Positions 46,047-55,582 are shown, numbered from the stretch's first letter. The stretch: 64,000 bases of DNA from Pseudodesulfovibrio alkaliphilus (GCF_009729555.1 NZ_WODC01000001.1:558001-622000); one strand, 5' to 3'. Made by a program: numbers and translations. Notes: generated by a model from the sequence alone, not told the origin.

Positions 46047-46310
46047 GAACGCCCCCCCGGAGTTTCGCGCATTTTCCAATTGCGGAACATGCCTTGTCCA
46101 TGATTACTGATCCTGGGGCAAAAACACAAGCAACCGTCTTTTGCCCACGGTTCAGTACAATCGACCTGGCCAACGCGAGGGCACTAGCCAAAACGGTCCA
46201 TTGCGGATATAGAAAGCACAGCCCGCAAACACCCTTTACGGGCGGGACCACGGCGAAAGCCCGAGCGGACGGCTCACCTCGTCAAGCCGGACTACACAGG
46301 AGGAAAACAC

Positions 46311-46985
46311 ATGCTGGTGAAGAACTGGATGACCGGGAACGTGATCACCATCACGCCCGACAGGTCCATGATGAAAGCGTCGAAACTGATGAAGGACAAC
46401 TCCATCAGCAGGCTGCCCGTGGTTGACGAAAACGGCAGGATCGTGGGCATCGTCTCAGACCGCGATGTCAAGGACGCGTCGCCCTCCAAGGCCACCACCC
46501 TGGACATGCACGAGCTGTACTACCTGCTCTCCGAAGTCAAGATCAAGGACATCATGACCAGAAAGGTCACCACCATCCGCCACGACGAGACGGTGGAAAA
46601 AGCCGCCGTACTCATGCTTGAGGGCAACTTCGGCGGTCTGCCCGTGGTGGACGAGGACGGCAAGGTGGTGGGCATCATCACCGACACCGACATCTTCAAG
46701 GTCCTTGTCGAGATTTCCGGCGTGTACGAAGGCGGCATCCAGGTCTGCCTGGAGATTTCCACCGCGCCCGGCAGCCTCGCTCCGATTCTCGATTTTCTCA
46801 AGGACAACGGGGCGCGCATCATGTCGGTCATGACCCACAACGTGCCCGAGACCGTGGGCATGAAGCACGTCTACATCCGTATGCGCGACATGGAAAAACC
46901 CGACCTGAAACGGATCAAGGCCGCCATGGACGAGCGCTTCAACGTGGTCTACTGGGTGACAGACCCCGTTCACCGCGTCGTATGA
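46311..46985 (+). CDS. Tandem CBS-domain protein with C-terminal ACT-like domain (second copy)
   Basis: 224 residues. Same layout as the protein at 24223-24900: CBS1 (NVITITPDRSMMKASKLM, LPVVDENGRIVGIVSDRD), CBS2 (VTTIRHDETVEKAAVLML, LPVVDEDGKVVGIITDTD), then an ACT-like region from about 145. CAGGAGG lies 7 bases before the ATG. It diverges from the binding-protein operon across a 264-base gap in which I see no clear operator. Likely an adenine-nucleotide sensor; partner unknown. Confidence 0.88.
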   Translation: MLVKNWMTGNVITITPDRSMMKASKLMKDNSISRLPVVDENGRIVGIVSDRDVKDASPSKATTLDMHELYYLLSEVKIKDIMTRKVTTIRHDETVEKAAVLMLEGNFGGLPVVDEDGKVVGIITDTDIFKVLVEISGVYEGGIQVCLEISTAPGSLAPILDFLKDNGARIMSVMTHNVPETVGMKHVYIRMRDMEKPDLKRIKAAMDERFNVVYWVTDPVHRVV

Positions 46986-47114
46986 TCGGCCGCTGGCAAC
47001 GGCGGCCTGCCGCGCTGCCGCGTATTCAGCCCCTCGACCGCTGAATGATCGCGAAGGCCCGGCCCTTGCGCACGCCTTGAACCCGTGGGGCACGCTGCTC
47101 CCGCCCCAAGCGGG

Positions 47115-47148
47115 AAAAAATCCCCCGGGCCGCTGGGCACGGGGGATT
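47115..47148 (-). terminator. Intrinsic terminator of the MBL-fold gene
   Basis: On the minus strand AATCCCCCG pairs with CGGGGGATT (plus positions 47140-47148 and 47119-47127), followed by a T-run (plus A at 47115-47120). Confidence 0.85.
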
Positions 47149-47171
47149 CAGGGCTGGCGGGCTGTTCCGGC

Positions 47172-47921
47172 CTACTCGGGCACGGTCTCCATGGAGGCCC
47201 ACTTGGGCTCATGCAGGGGCAGGACGAAATCGGCCATGTCCCTGGCCCGAAGCAGGATGTCGTAAGCGGCCTGGGCATCGGTGTGGGTGCCGGGCGGAAT
47301 GACCTCCATCTCCATGGCCTTGACCTCCAGGGGCGGATTGAGATTCTCGAGGATGGTGCAGAAACCGCAAATGAGCACACTGCCCTTGTCGGTCTCCACC
47401 TTCACGGACATGCCTCCCGGGGTGTGGGCCGGGGTGTGGATCATGGTAATGCCGGGCGCCACCTCGGTGTCGCCGTTCACCACCACCAGTTGGCCGTTGT
47501 CCTCCACATCCTCTATGTAGTCCTCAAGATAGCGGAAATCCAGCGGGTGCGGGTTGTGGATGTGCTCAAGCTCCAACTCGTGGACATAAATCCGCGCATT
47601 AACGCATTTATAGTCGTTCTCGCAGTGGTCGTTGTGCAGATGGGTGTGGATGACAATGTCGATATCCTCGGGCGCGAGGCCGTACTTGGCCAGCCCTTCC
47701 TCGAAGGTGTAGATCCTGCCTCCGATGGCCTTTTCGCGCTCCTCGGAGACGATGGGCTGCATCTCGCCGGTATCCACCAGGATTTTCTTGTCCCCGCCTT
47801 CAATGTACCAGGTGTAGATGGGGATGGTGTAGGGTGTGCCGTAGCCGTGCTGATAGGTCATCATGCCCTTGTCGAAGACCTTGGTTCCCATGACTATGGG
47901 ATGGACTTTGTATGTGCTCAT
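47172..47921 (-). CDS. Metallo-beta-lactamase-fold hydrolase, lactonase-like
   Basis: 249 residues from ATG 47921, behind AAGGTGG. The dinuclear zinc motif is HTHLHNDH near residue 104 (H-x-H-x-D-H). Further ligands are likely His in HTPAHTPGG near 173 and His at HTDAQAA. The pattern of N-terminal IYTWYIEGGDKKILVDTG and spacing resemble the AttM/AiiA-type N-acyl homoserine lactonases, but many unrelated hydrolases share it. No signal peptide, so cytoplasmic. Monocistronic with its own terminator. Quorum-quenching activity is not established. Confidence 0.82.
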   Translation of the reverse strand: MSTYKVHPIVMGTKVFDKGMMTYQHGYGTPYTIPIYTWYIEGGDKKILVDTGEMQPIVSEEREKAIGGRIYTFEEGLAKYGLAPEDIDIVIHTHLHNDHCENDYKCVNARIYVHELELEHIHNPHPLDFRYLEDYIEDVEDNGQLVVVNGDTEVAPGITMIHTPAHTPGGMSVKVETDKGSVLICGFCTILENLNPPLEVKAMEMEVIPPGTHTDAQAAYDILLRARDMADFVLPLHEPKWASMETVPE

Positions 47922-48089
47922 GGTCCACCTTGCGGGTTGTTGTTTGTCTTTCAAGGATATGGGTACCCATGCGCCAAAGTCAAGGTCGCGGGACGCAAAC
48001 GCGGCTGCGGGGATCCATGGCGGATGGGGCTTCAAATCCGGGCCGACTTGCTGTAGTACGGTGAGCGAATCGTACCGAGGAGATGCTTG

Positions 48090-49367
48090 ATGCTTGATCT
48101 AAAACTGATGCAGAAGAACCCCGATCTGGTCCGCGAGAGCCTGAAGAAACGCGGAGCAAAGGTGGACGTGGATGAATTTCTCACCCTTGACGAACGGCGC
48201 AAGGCGCTCATCGCCGAGGGCGAGGCCCTCAAGGCCGAACGCAACGCTGCCGGGCCCGAAATAGCAAGGCGCAAGAAGGCGGGCGAGGACGCTGGCACCC
48301 TGCTGGCCCGCATGGGCGAGATATCCGAGCGGGTCAAGACCCTGGATGCGGAACTGACCGAGGTGGAGGCCGCCGAGCGCGACTGGCTCCTGTCCGTGCC
48401 CAACCTGCCCCACGAATCCGTGCCCCTTGGCGCGAGCGAGGCGGACAACCCGGTGCTGCGCCACTTCGGCGAGAAACCGGCCATGGACTTCCCCCCCAAG
48501 GAGCACTGGGAGCTGGGAACGGCCCTGGGCGGGCTGGACTTCGAATGCGCGGCCAAGCTGGCCGGTTCGCGTTTTGCCTTGAGCTTTGGCTGGTGCGCCC
48601 GGCTGGAACGCGCCCTGGCCCAGTTCATGCTTGATGTCCAGACCTCGCGGCACGGCTATACCGAAGTCATCCCGCCCTACATCGTCAACCGCAAGACCAT
48701 GACCGGCACGGGCCAGCTGCCCAAATTCGAGGAGGACCTGTTCAGGCTTGAGGGGACCGACTATTTCCTGATTCCCACGGCCGAAGTGCCGCTGACCAAC
48801 ATCTATGCAGGCGAGACCCTGAACGAGGCGGACCTTCCGGTCCGGTTCTGCGCCCTGACCCCCTGCTTCCGCTCCGAGGCGGGCTCCTACGGCAAGGACA
48901 CCAAGGGACTCATCCGGCTGCACCAGTTCCACAAGGTGGAGATGGTCAACTTCGCCCACCCCGAGCGCTCCTACGAGGCGCTGGAGGAGATGACCGCAGC
49001 CGCCGAGACCATCCTGCAACTGCTCGGCATCCACTACCGGGTCATTGAGCTGTGTACCGGCGACATGGGATTCGGCGCCGCCAAGACCTATGACATTGAG
49101 GTCTGGCTCCCTGGCCAGGATCAGTACCGCGAGATTTCCTCCTGCTCCAACTGCGGCGATTTCCAGGCCCGGCGGGCGGACATCCGCTTCCGTTCACCGG
49201 ACGAAAAAAAGCCCCGCCATGTCCATACCCTCAACGGCTCCGGGCTGGCCGTGGGCCGCTGCCTGGTGGCGGTCATGGAGAACTTCCAGCAGGCCGACGG
49301 CTCCATCGTCGTGCCCGATGTCCTCAAGCCCTACATGGGCGGCATCGAGGTCATCGAACCGCGATAG
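48090..49367 (+). CDS. serS: Serine-tRNA ligase
   Basis: Charges tRNA-Ser and tRNA-Sec, so it also supplies the serine precursor for the selenocysteine of FdhA. 425 residues. N-terminal coiled-coil arm (about 25-110), class II catalytic core with motif 2 [20 protein letters not shown] near 260 and motif 3 [17 protein letters not shown] near 385. GAGGAG lies 7 bases before ATG 48090; an in-frame TTG at 48087 is not needed. Confidence 0.97.
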   Translation: MLDLKLMQKNPDLVRESLKKRGAKVDVDEFLTLDERRKALIAEGEALKAERNAAGPEIARRKKAGEDAGTLLARMGEISERVKTLDAELTEVEAAERDWLLSVPNLPHESVPLGASEADNPVLRHFGEKPAMDFPPKEHWELGTALGGLDFECAAKLAGSRFALSFGWCARLERALAQFMLDVQTSRHGYTEVIPPYIVNRKTMTGTGQLPKFEEDLFRLEGTDYFLIPTAEVPLTNIYAGETLNEADLPVRFCALTPCFRSEAGSYGKDTKGLIRLHQFHKVEMVNFAHPERSYEALEEMTAAAETILQLLGIHYRVIELCTGDMGFGAAKTYDIEVWLPGQDQYREISSCSNCGDFQARRADIRFRSPDEKKPRHVHTLNGSGLAVGRCLVAVMENFQQADGSIVVPDVLKPYMGGIEVIEPR

Positions 49368-49380
49368 CCCGGTGAATCCG

Positions 49381-49427
49381 CAACGCAAAAAGGCCGGGCT
49401 CCCGAGGAGTCCGGCCTTTTTGCGTTG
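49381..49427. terminator. Long terminator after serS
   Basis: A perfect 17-bp inverted repeat (49381-49397 with 49411-49427) whose arms contain an A-run and a T-run. It can serve serS and the convergent small gene. Confidence 0.92.
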
Positions 49428-49437
49428 CTGTTGACGA

Positions 49438-49623
49438 TCAGTCGTCCGCGGGCTCCGGCTCGCAGGAGTCGGAAAATCCGTCGATGCCGTCGAGCACGGC
49501 GGCCACGGTGCGGGCCAGCTCGGGCGGCATATCCACCGAGGCGAATCCGGCCAGCAGGACTTCCGGGTTGACGCCATGCCCCTCGGCCAGGGTGCGGATG
49601 GCGTCTTCAAGCTGCTTGTCCAC
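49438..49623 (-). CDS. Small acidic protein of unknown function
   Basis: 61 residues from GTG 49623, with GGAGA 6 bases upstream; GTG 49629 behind GGGAGG is equally possible and adds two residues. The N-terminal half DKQLEDAIRTLAEGHGVNP is helical; the C-terminus is very acidic (SDSCEPEPADD). No signal peptide. It starts 20-27 bases after the lipoprotein gene stop on the same strand, so probably cotranscribed with it. Family not recognised. Confidence 0.6.
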   Translation of the reverse strand: MDKQLEDAIRTLAEGHGVNPEVLLAGFASVDMPPELARTVAAVLDGIDGFSDSCEPEPADD

Positions 49624-49649
49624 GAACACTCTCCACTGCCTCCCGGCGG

Positions 49650-50126
49650 TTACTGGGCAACGACAAAGCCCCGGAACGCGTCGTCCGAGGTGCGGACTCC
49701 GGCCGGGGCCTGAGCGGGCTCCAGCTCCATGCGCGCAGCGCGGCCCACAAAGGCTGCCGGGGCCTTGGCCACGATGCGCCACTTGCGGGCCGACTCCGAT
49801 GTGCAGAGCAGATCAATGACCTCGGCATCACCCGAGGGTTCGATGGCCAGGACCGAGACCGAGCGGGTGGTGATGCCCGCGGCCTCGTCCGAGTCGAAGA
49901 TCATCATGGAGAACTGATAGCCGGTATCGAGGTTCTCCCACTTGACCGGGGTACGGGCCGGGGCGGTATCCAGGGCGTGGGCAAGGTGGCGCACATCGTC
50001 GTCACTCATGTACCCGCCCACATACTTGGGACCGCCAAGATTGAGGACATCCAGCGCGGCCTGCTTGCACCCGCCCGCAAACAGGACCAGCACCAGCATG
50101 GCCAGGGCGGCGGCAAATTGTTTCAT
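49650..50126 (-). CDS. Small lipoprotein, surface-antigen-like
   Basis: 158 residues. Lipoprotein signal with lipobox FAGGC near residue 17-20. The mature part contains MSDDDVRHLAHALDTAPARTPVKWENLDTGYQF, which recalls the 17-kDa surface antigen family (helix, then short beta repeat with W-x-N-x-x-x-G). GGAGA lies a few bases before the ATG. It precedes the small acidic gene. Role unknown; probably outer-membrane associated. Confidence 0.78.
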   Translation of the reverse strand: MKQFAAALAMLVLVLFAGGCKQAALDVLNLGGPKYVGGYMSDDDVRHLAHALDTAPARTPVKWENLDTGYQFSMMIFDSDEAAGITTRSVSVLAIEPSGDAEVIDLLCTSESARKWRIVAKAPAAFVGRAARMELEPAQAPAGVRTSDDAFRGFVVAQ

Positions 50127-50216
50127 GATCGTCTCCTGCGCGTCATTGGTACGGACACCATAGAGGACATCGGCGCAACAGGCAACAGTCGGCCCCCTGC
50201 CGCTCCCTGCCGCCCC

Positions 50217-51233
50217 CTATGGCCGCAGACGCTCGGGGATATCAAGGCCCTGTTCCGCCCAAAAACGGACCGCACCGGGATGCAGGGAGACGGACACGCC
50301 GTCCAGGGCGCGTTCAAGTCCCATATCCCTGGCCGCGCTGTGGGCAGCGCGCATCTCCCCCAGCCCCTGGGGCGAGTACACGGCCTTGAGGCAGTCGTAA
50401 ACGGTCTGCCCGTCCAGGGCAGCGCTGGCGCACCAGAGGGAGGCGTCCTGAAAGGTCGTCACGTCCCGGTCCTGCCCCGCATAGGTTCCGGCGGGCACCA
50501 CGACCTCGCCATAAAACGGATACGCCTCGTAAAACCCCGACTCCACGGCCTCGAAATGCAGGTCGAGCAGACGCAGCGGCACCAGGGCGGCCGCCTCGGT
50601 GATGGCGATGTTGGGATAGCCCACCAGCACCCAGAAGGCGTCGATGATTCCATTGGAAAAATCCGCCGCGGCCTGGGCATAGCCGACCTTGTGCACATCA
50701 AGGGAATCCCACAGGCCCAGATGGCCGAAGAAGCGTTCGGCGCAAAGCGCCGCGCCCGAGCCCGGATTGCCCACGGCCACGGCCATTCCCGCCATCTGGC
50801 TGGCCGAGGTGATGCCCGAGTCGGCCCGGACCACAAGCTGGGCCGGTGCGCCGTAAAGGAAAGAGAGCGCCCGGACGTTCTCGTGGCGGGCCGGGTCGTC
50901 CGGCAACTCCCCCCTGCGCCCCAGGAAGGCGTCGCCCGAGTAGACGATGCCAAGATCGATCACATCCGCATCCAGGCTGCGCAGATTCTCGGCCGAACCG
51001 CCCGCCCCCCTGGCCGACACCTCAAGCCGGGGATGACTGGCCGAGATGATCCCGGCCATCTTGTTGGCGAAGAAGTTGAACGTCCCGCCCGTGGGCCCGC
51101 CCCCAAAGGCGAGATAGCGCCGCTGCGGCTGTTTCCCGGCCTCGTGCGGGTCATCGGCCGGGTCGGACGAACAGCCGGGCATGAGGGCCAGCAGCATCGC
51201 CAGGGATGCAAGGACAAGGGAAAAGCGTTTCAT
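50217..51233 (-). CDS. TAXI-family solute-binding lipoprotein
   Basis: 338 residues from ATG 51233, behind GGAGG. Lipobox LMPGC near residue 19. The TAXI signature is clear: YLAFGGGPTGGTFNFFANKMAGII near 45, ADVIDLGIVYSGDAF near 95, VAVGNPGSGAALCAE near 150 and DAFWVLVGYPNIAI near 205. Such proteins bind organic acids such as glutamate or alpha-ketoglutarate for TRAP transporters, but no TRAP membrane subunit is encoded here. It may serve a distant transporter or a sensor. Confidence 0.88.
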   Translation of the reverse strand: MKRFSLVLASLAMLLALMPGCSSDPADDPHEAGKQPQRRYLAFGGGPTGGTFNFFANKMAGIISASHPRLEVSARGAGGSAENLRSLDADVIDLGIVYSGDAFLGRRGELPDDPARHENVRALSFLYGAPAQLVVRADSGITSASQMAGMAVAVGNPGSGAALCAERFFGHLGLWDSLDVHKVGYAQAAADFSNGIIDAFWVLVGYPNIAITEAAALVPLRLLDLHFEAVESGFYEAYPFYGEVVVPAGTYAGQDRDVTTFQDASLWCASAALDGQTVYDCLKAVYSPQGLGEMRAAHSAARDMGLERALDGVSVSLHPGAVRFWAEQGLDIPERLRP

Positions 51234-51456
51234 GAAAACCTCCGGCACAGAAACGGGCGCTGTGCATAACCAAGCTGACGCCCATTACTGACGCCGCGCA
51301 ATGATTTTTACACCACCCCTGACGCCTTGACAACGCCTCCGGCAAAGATGGCCCGTCCGATCCCGACACCGTGTCTGCCCTTCTTTGACATCCTGTCGGC
51401 CTGTGCTACATGGCCCGGGTCGGGGCGACCCGCAACCCAAGCACCTCGGAGGGGGC

Positions 51457-52200
51457 ATGCTCGACGATCTCGCCGTGATCCTGTTCCGGCCAAAATACCC
51501 GGAAAACATCGGTTCCGTTGCCCGCGCCTGCCTGAACATGGGCGTGACGCGGCTCATCCTGGTGGCCCCGTACAACCTCGACCTGGACAAGGCCAGACCT
51601 CTGGCCACCAGCCACGCCCGCCACATCCTCGACACCGCCCTCGTGGTGGACACCCTGGCCGAGGCCGTGCAAGGGTTCACCGCTGTCTACGGCACCACGG
51701 CCCGCACTGGCGGCTGGCGCAAGGGGATCATGAGTCCGGCAACCCTGGCCGGGGTGGTGGACGAGCGGCTGCGCTCCGGCGGCAGGGTCGCCCTGCTCTT
51801 CGGCCCCGAGGACACGGGCCTGACCAACGACGAGACCTCAATCTGCTCCGGGCTGATGACCATTCCCACAAGCCGCGAGGGCACCTCGCTCAATCTGGCC
51901 CAGGCCGTGGTGGTGGTTCTCTACGAATGCTTCAAACGCGCCCTGGACGCGCCCTTCACCCCGGACGGACCGCCCGAGGAACGCGCCACCACGGTGCAGG
52001 AGCAGGAAGCCCTGTTCGAGAACCTGCGTGAAACCCTGCTGGCCATCGACTTTCTCAAGGACGACAACCCGGACTACTGGATGCTCCCGGTGCGCCGATT
52101 CTTTGCCAAGATCAACCTGCGCCGCAACGAGTTCAACCTGCTCATGGGCGTGTGCCGCCAGGTGCGATGGTTCGTGGACAGGCACGCCCCCAAGCGCTAG
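51457..52200 (+). CDS. TrmJ-like tRNA/rRNA 2'-O-methyltransferase (SPOUT)
   Basis: 247 residues. GGAGGGG lies directly before the ATG at 51457; the upstream frame lacks a site. The SPOUT trefoil-knot motifs are visible: RPKYPENIGSVARACLNMG near 10, VALLFGPEDTGLTNDE near 108 and IPTSREGTSLNLAQAV near 135. TrmJ methylates position 32 of tRNA; the C-terminal extension (about 170-247) with NLRETLLAIDFL agrees. Some family members act on rRNA, so the exact target is not certain. Confidence 0.88.
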   Translation: MLDDLAVILFRPKYPENIGSVARACLNMGVTRLILVAPYNLDLDKARPLATSHARHILDTALVVDTLAEAVQGFTAVYGTTARTGGWRKGIMSPATLAGVVDERLRSGGRVALLFGPEDTGLTNDETSICSGLMTIPTSREGTSLNLAQAVVVVLYECFKRALDAPFTPDGPPEERATTVQEQEALFENLRETLLAIDFLKDDNPDYWMLPVRRFFAKINLRRNEFNLLMGVCRQVRWFVDRHAPKR

Positions 52201-52260
52201 CCCCCGCCGTTTTGCGGAAAGCCCCTTAACAAACCGGGGTCAGCCCGGTATGATCGGGCC

Positions 52261-53439
52261 GTGCAGACCTGGATACTCCATATTGACATGGATGCCTTCT
52301 TTGCCTCGGTGGAGCAGCTCGACAACCCCGAGTACCGGGGCAGGCCCCTGGCCGTGGGCGGCACCTCGGACCGTAGCGTGGTCTCGGCCGCCAGCTACGA
52401 GGCCCGCAAGCACGGGGTGCGCTCGGCCATGAGCGTGGTCAAGGCGAGGCGCCTTTGCCCGGAGATCCTCCTGGTGCCCGGCCGCATGGGCCGCTACAAG
52501 CAGGTCTCGGCCCAAGTCATGGCCGTGCTGCGCCAATTCTCTCCCACCGTGGAACAGGCCAGCGTGGACGAGGCGTACCTCGACGGCACTGGCCTTGAGC
52601 GGCTCTTCGGCCCCATCGACGAGGTCGGTCGGCGTATCAAGGAGCGGGTGGGCGAGGCCACGGGCCTGACCTGCTCGGTGGGCGCGGCCCCGGTGCGCTT
52701 TCTGGCCAAGATCGCCTCGGACGTGAACAAACCTGACGGCATGTTCATCATCCGGCCCGAAGAGGTGGCGGATTTCCTGCACCGGCTGCCTGTGGAGAGG
52801 ATTCCCGGAGTTGGGGCCAAGCTGGCCGAAACCCTTCGGCGCATGGGCGTCCGCACCTGCGCCGACATCCAGACCAAGCCACGGCAATACTGGGAGCGGC
52901 GCATCGGCAAGTACGGCGGCGTCCTCCATGACCGGGCCGCAGGCATTGATCCGGGCGGCGTGACGCCCACCAGCGAGACCAAAAGCTGCAGCGCGGAAAA
53001 CACCTTTGCCCGGGACACTGCCGACCGGGCCGAGCTGACCCGCTGGCTGCTGGCCCAATCCGAACGCGTGGGCGCTGATCTGCGCGGCCACGGCCACAAG
53101 GGCCGCACCGTAACCCTCAAGATCAAATACGCGGACTTCACCCAAATCACGCGCAGCCGCAGCCTGGACACGCGCACCGACAGCACCGCCCTCATCTTCG
53201 AGACCGCCCGCGCACTGCTCGAACAGCTCGAACTGCGCCGGGCCGTGCGCCTGATCGGGGTCGGGGTGTCCGGCTTCGAGCCCAGGGCCCGGCAGCTCTC
53301 CCTGCTGGAGGCATCCCCGCGCCTGGCCGAAGCCAGCAGCGACCTCGACCTGGCCGTGGACGCCGTGCGCCGCCGCTTCGGCAGCCGCGCCGTGACCCGG
53401 GTGGATCTGCTGGACCTCAAGCGCAAGCGCGAGGACTGA
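52261..53439 (+). CDS. dinB: DNA polymerase IV (Y family)
   Basis: Error-prone translesion polymerase. 392 residues. Catalytic acids in LHIDMDAFFASVEQ near residue 8 and in ASVDEAYLDGTGL near 104; LKARRLCP-type finger region VVKARRLCPEIL, thumb HhH PVERIPGVGAKLAETL near 180, little finger to about 345. The C-terminal QLSLLEASPR could be a clamp-binding motif (QxxLL-type). The start is GTG without a strong ribosome-binding site. No LexA box is evident upstream by eye. Confidence 0.94.
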   Translation: MQTWILHIDMDAFFASVEQLDNPEYRGRPLAVGGTSDRSVVSAASYEARKHGVRSAMSVVKARRLCPEILLVPGRMGRYKQVSAQVMAVLRQFSPTVEQASVDEAYLDGTGLERLFGPIDEVGRRIKERVGEATGLTCSVGAAPVRFLAKIASDVNKPDGMFIIRPEEVADFLHRLPVERIPGVGAKLAETLRRMGVRTCADIQTKPRQYWERRIGKYGGVLHDRAAGIDPGGVTPTSETKSCSAENTFARDTADRAELTRWLLAQSERVGADLRGHGHKGRTVTLKIKYADFTQITRSRSLDTRTDSTALIFETARALLEQLELRRAVRLIGVGVSGFEPRARQLSLLEASPRLAEASSDLDLAVDAVRRRFGSRAVTRVDLLDLKRKRED

Positions 53440-53586
53440 TCCCTTCTCCGGCCAACGGATGCGGCCTCGGCCGGCCCCCGGCCCATGCCCGAATGGACTT
53501 GCCAAATTCCGCAAACATTACTATCTTGTCAAAAGACGTAACCAACCCATCGAACCCGCCCAGGCGGGGAGGATTTGTATTACCTC

Positions 53587-54867
53587 ATGAAAATTCTTTC
53601 CTTTTTTCCCGATACCTGTCGCGCCCTGACTTCCGGCCGCGCCATTGCCCCTGGCCTCCTCCTGTTACTGGCCCTGGTCGCCGCCCCCTTTGCGGCCGCT
53701 CCAGCCCTGGCCGACGACGAGGACGGCGGCATCATGGGCGTAAAGCTCTCCATGAACCCCGATCCCCTGGATCAGGCGGTGGAAGCAGGCATCGACCATC
53801 TCTTCGAGGTGCTTCGCGACCCGGCTGCGCCCTTTGACGAAAACAAGGTCGCGGCCATGCTCGACTTCGTGACCACCATGCAGGACGACCCCAAGGACAT
53901 CGAGCCCGCACGGCGTTTCGGCGGCCAGGGCGTGTGCCTGCGCAGGGAGGTCGATACCTCCCTGGACACCATCCTGCGCTACTTCTACAACCCGGACATC
54001 CCCAACTTCCTGCTTTGTCCGGCAGTGCTGCGCCTCTCGGGCTGGCACGACGGCAGCGAATTCCTCACACGGGAGCGCAGACTGTGGGACGAACTGCCCA
54101 CCCTGAACGATCCGGTGCTGGTGCGCGGGCGCGAATTCGAGGTCAACACCCCGGATTCCTTTGCCGAGGCCTACTACCGCTACGACCTCGACCGGCTGAT
54201 CATCCTGCTCAAGTACCAGGGCAAGAACGTGGCCATCTCCATCTCCGAGCAGCCCGAGCGGTCCGATGTGGGCCGCAAGGGTGCCATCCTCGACGACCAG
54301 CAGTGGGACTACTTCTACTCGGGCATCGAGGGGCTGAACAAGGGCATGATCGGCTGGATGGACACCTTCATGTACAACTCCGGCTCGGTCCAGGTCTTCA
54401 CCGAGCACGATGCGGCCGCGCCCCGCAGCTCGGTCTTTCTCTTCAAATGGCTCAAGGCCGGCTGGGCGGGCATGAACGTGGTCAAGCGCAGCCATATCTA
54501 CGACGGCAGTCTGCGCTACGCCCGCAGTTTCAGCAAGGTGCTTGAATCCCCGTCCCTGACCCCGGACGAGGTGGCGGCGGGCATGCGAACCGTGGCCGCC
54601 CTGCCCAAGGCCGAAGTGGACGCCCAGATCCGCGAGTACGCCCGCAACTTCGAGATCCGCTTTGCTGACAACCCCAAGCTCCAGAAGCGCGAATACGCCC
54701 GGGTCATCGCAGACGGCGCCTATGCCAAAGTGCTGGACTCCGATGCCCGCAAGAGCGTTCTCGCCCTGCAAAAGCTCAAGTGCATGATCGGCATGGACGC
54801 CCTGCTCGACATCTGCGCCTCCCCCGTGGCCGCCGCGCCCAAGGTCGAAGTCGAACCCGGCAGCTAG
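53587..54867 (+). CDS. Conserved secreted protein of unknown function
   Basis: 426 residues from ATG 53587. GGGGAGG stands 14 bases upstream; a TTG at 53575 would be too close to it. Signal peptide about 1-42 (core LLLLLALVAAPFAAAPALA). The mature protein has no domain I recognise. It has a few Cys (GQGVCLRREVD, NFLLCPAVLR, KLKCMIGMDALLDICAS) that could form disulfides, and regular alternating Asp/Tyr-rich segments (EAYYRYDLDRLIILLKYQG). Followed by a terminator and then a Cys-rich mini-gene and fliJ-motE. Probably periplasmic. Confidence 0.75.
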   Translation: MKILSFFPDTCRALTSGRAIAPGLLLLLALVAAPFAAAPALADDEDGGIMGVKLSMNPDPLDQAVEAGIDHLFEVLRDPAAPFDENKVAAMLDFVTTMQDDPKDIEPARRFGGQGVCLRREVDTSLDTILRYFYNPDIPNFLLCPAVLRLSGWHDGSEFLTRERRLWDELPTLNDPVLVRGREFEVNTPDSFAEAYYRYDLDRLIILLKYQGKNVAISISEQPERSDVGRKGAILDDQQWDYFYSGIEGLNKGMIGWMDTFMYNSGSVQVFTEHDAAAPRSSVFLFKWLKAGWAGMNVVKRSHIYDGSLRYARSFSKVLESPSLTPDEVAAGMRTVAALPKAEVDAQIREYARNFEIRFADNPKLQKREYARVIADGAYAKVLDSDARKSVLALQKLKCMIGMDALLDICASPVAAAPKVEVEPGS

Positions 54868-54896
54868 CCAAGAGGCCGGAACCACGCTATCGTCAC

Positions 54897-54927
54897 GGCG
54901 CGCTGCACCCCTGCGGCGCGCCGTTTT
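54897..54927 (+). terminator. Intrinsic terminator
   Basis: GGCGCGC (54897-54903) pairs with GCGCGCC (54916-54922), then GTTTT. It isolates the secreted-protein gene from the next unit. Confidence 0.8.
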
Positions 54928-54950
54928 GTCTTCAATCCAAGGAGTGCGCC

Positions 54951-55121
54951 GTGCCCACCAGCGAAAGCGAAGCGAAATTCAGGTTCTGTCCCCTGCTCAA
55001 GACCAGCGACGACAAGATGAAGATGTGCCTGGGCACCATGTGCATGATGTGGCGCTGGGCCGACAACGCCAAGGAGCTTGGCTACTGCGGGCTGGCCCCG
55101 CTGGCCGCGACCGGGGCCTGA
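54951..55121 (+). CDS. Cys-rich mini-protein, putative metal-binding
   Basis: 56 residues from GTG 54951, with AAGGAG 7 bases upstream; too short for common ORF cut-offs. Four Cys: FCPLLK near 13, MCLGTMCMMWRW near 26-31 and LGYCGLAP near 46. Pattern C-x12-C-x4-C-MMWRW-...-GYCGL recalls small putative zinc proteins found in phages and Desulfovibrio. No signal peptide. It ends 20 bases before fliJ on the same strand. Function unknown. Confidence 0.7.
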   Translation: MPTSESEAKFRFCPLLKTSDDKMKMCLGTMCMMWRWADNAKELGYCGLAPLAATGA

Positions 55122-55141
55122 GCCCTTTTGGCGGGAGAACC

Positions 55142-55582
55142 ATGACCAGCCCCTTTTCCTTCAAGCTCCAGAAGGTGCTCGACTACCGCACCCAACTGGA
55201 GGATCAGGCCCGTGCAGCCCTGGCCCGCGCCCAGGCCGCCCGCGATGAACAGTCCGCACAAGTGCTGGACATGGAATCGCGCCTTGGCGCCCATCTGGCC
55301 CGGTCCGCCGAGGCCAACCGCAGCGCCAACGACCTGTGGCTGTGGCGCCAGTACAAGGATGCCCTGGAACAGGACCTTGTCCGCGAGCGGTCCGTCCTGA
55401 GCCAGTTGGAGCACAAATTGCATATCCGCCGCCAGGAAGCGGTGGACCGCTCCCGGGACAAAAAGCTGCTTGAAAAGCTCAAGGAAACCCAGGCCAGGAA
55501 GCACCATGCCCAAGAGATCGCCCGCGAAGCAAAGGAAAACGACGAGATGGCAACCCTTCGGTACGAACATGAAGATTTCTAG
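55142..55582 (+). CDS. fliJ: Flagellar export chaperone FliJ
   Basis: Cytoplasmic coiled-coil part of the flagellar type III export ATPase complex, related to the gamma subunit stalk. 146 residues, almost all helix (antiparallel coiled coil from about 15 to 130), starting MTSPFSFKLQKVLDYRTQLEDQARAALARA, the FliJ N-terminal pattern. GGGAG lies before ATG 55142; the upstream frame overlaps the Cys-rich gene out of phase and is rejected. It overlaps motE by 14 bases. Confidence 0.88.
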   Translation: MTSPFSFKLQKVLDYRTQLEDQARAALARAQAARDEQSAQVLDMESRLGAHLARSAEANRSANDLWLWRQYKDALEQDLVRERSVLSQLEHKLHIRRQEAVDRSRDKKLLEKLKETQARKHHAQEIAREAKENDEMATLRYEHEDF

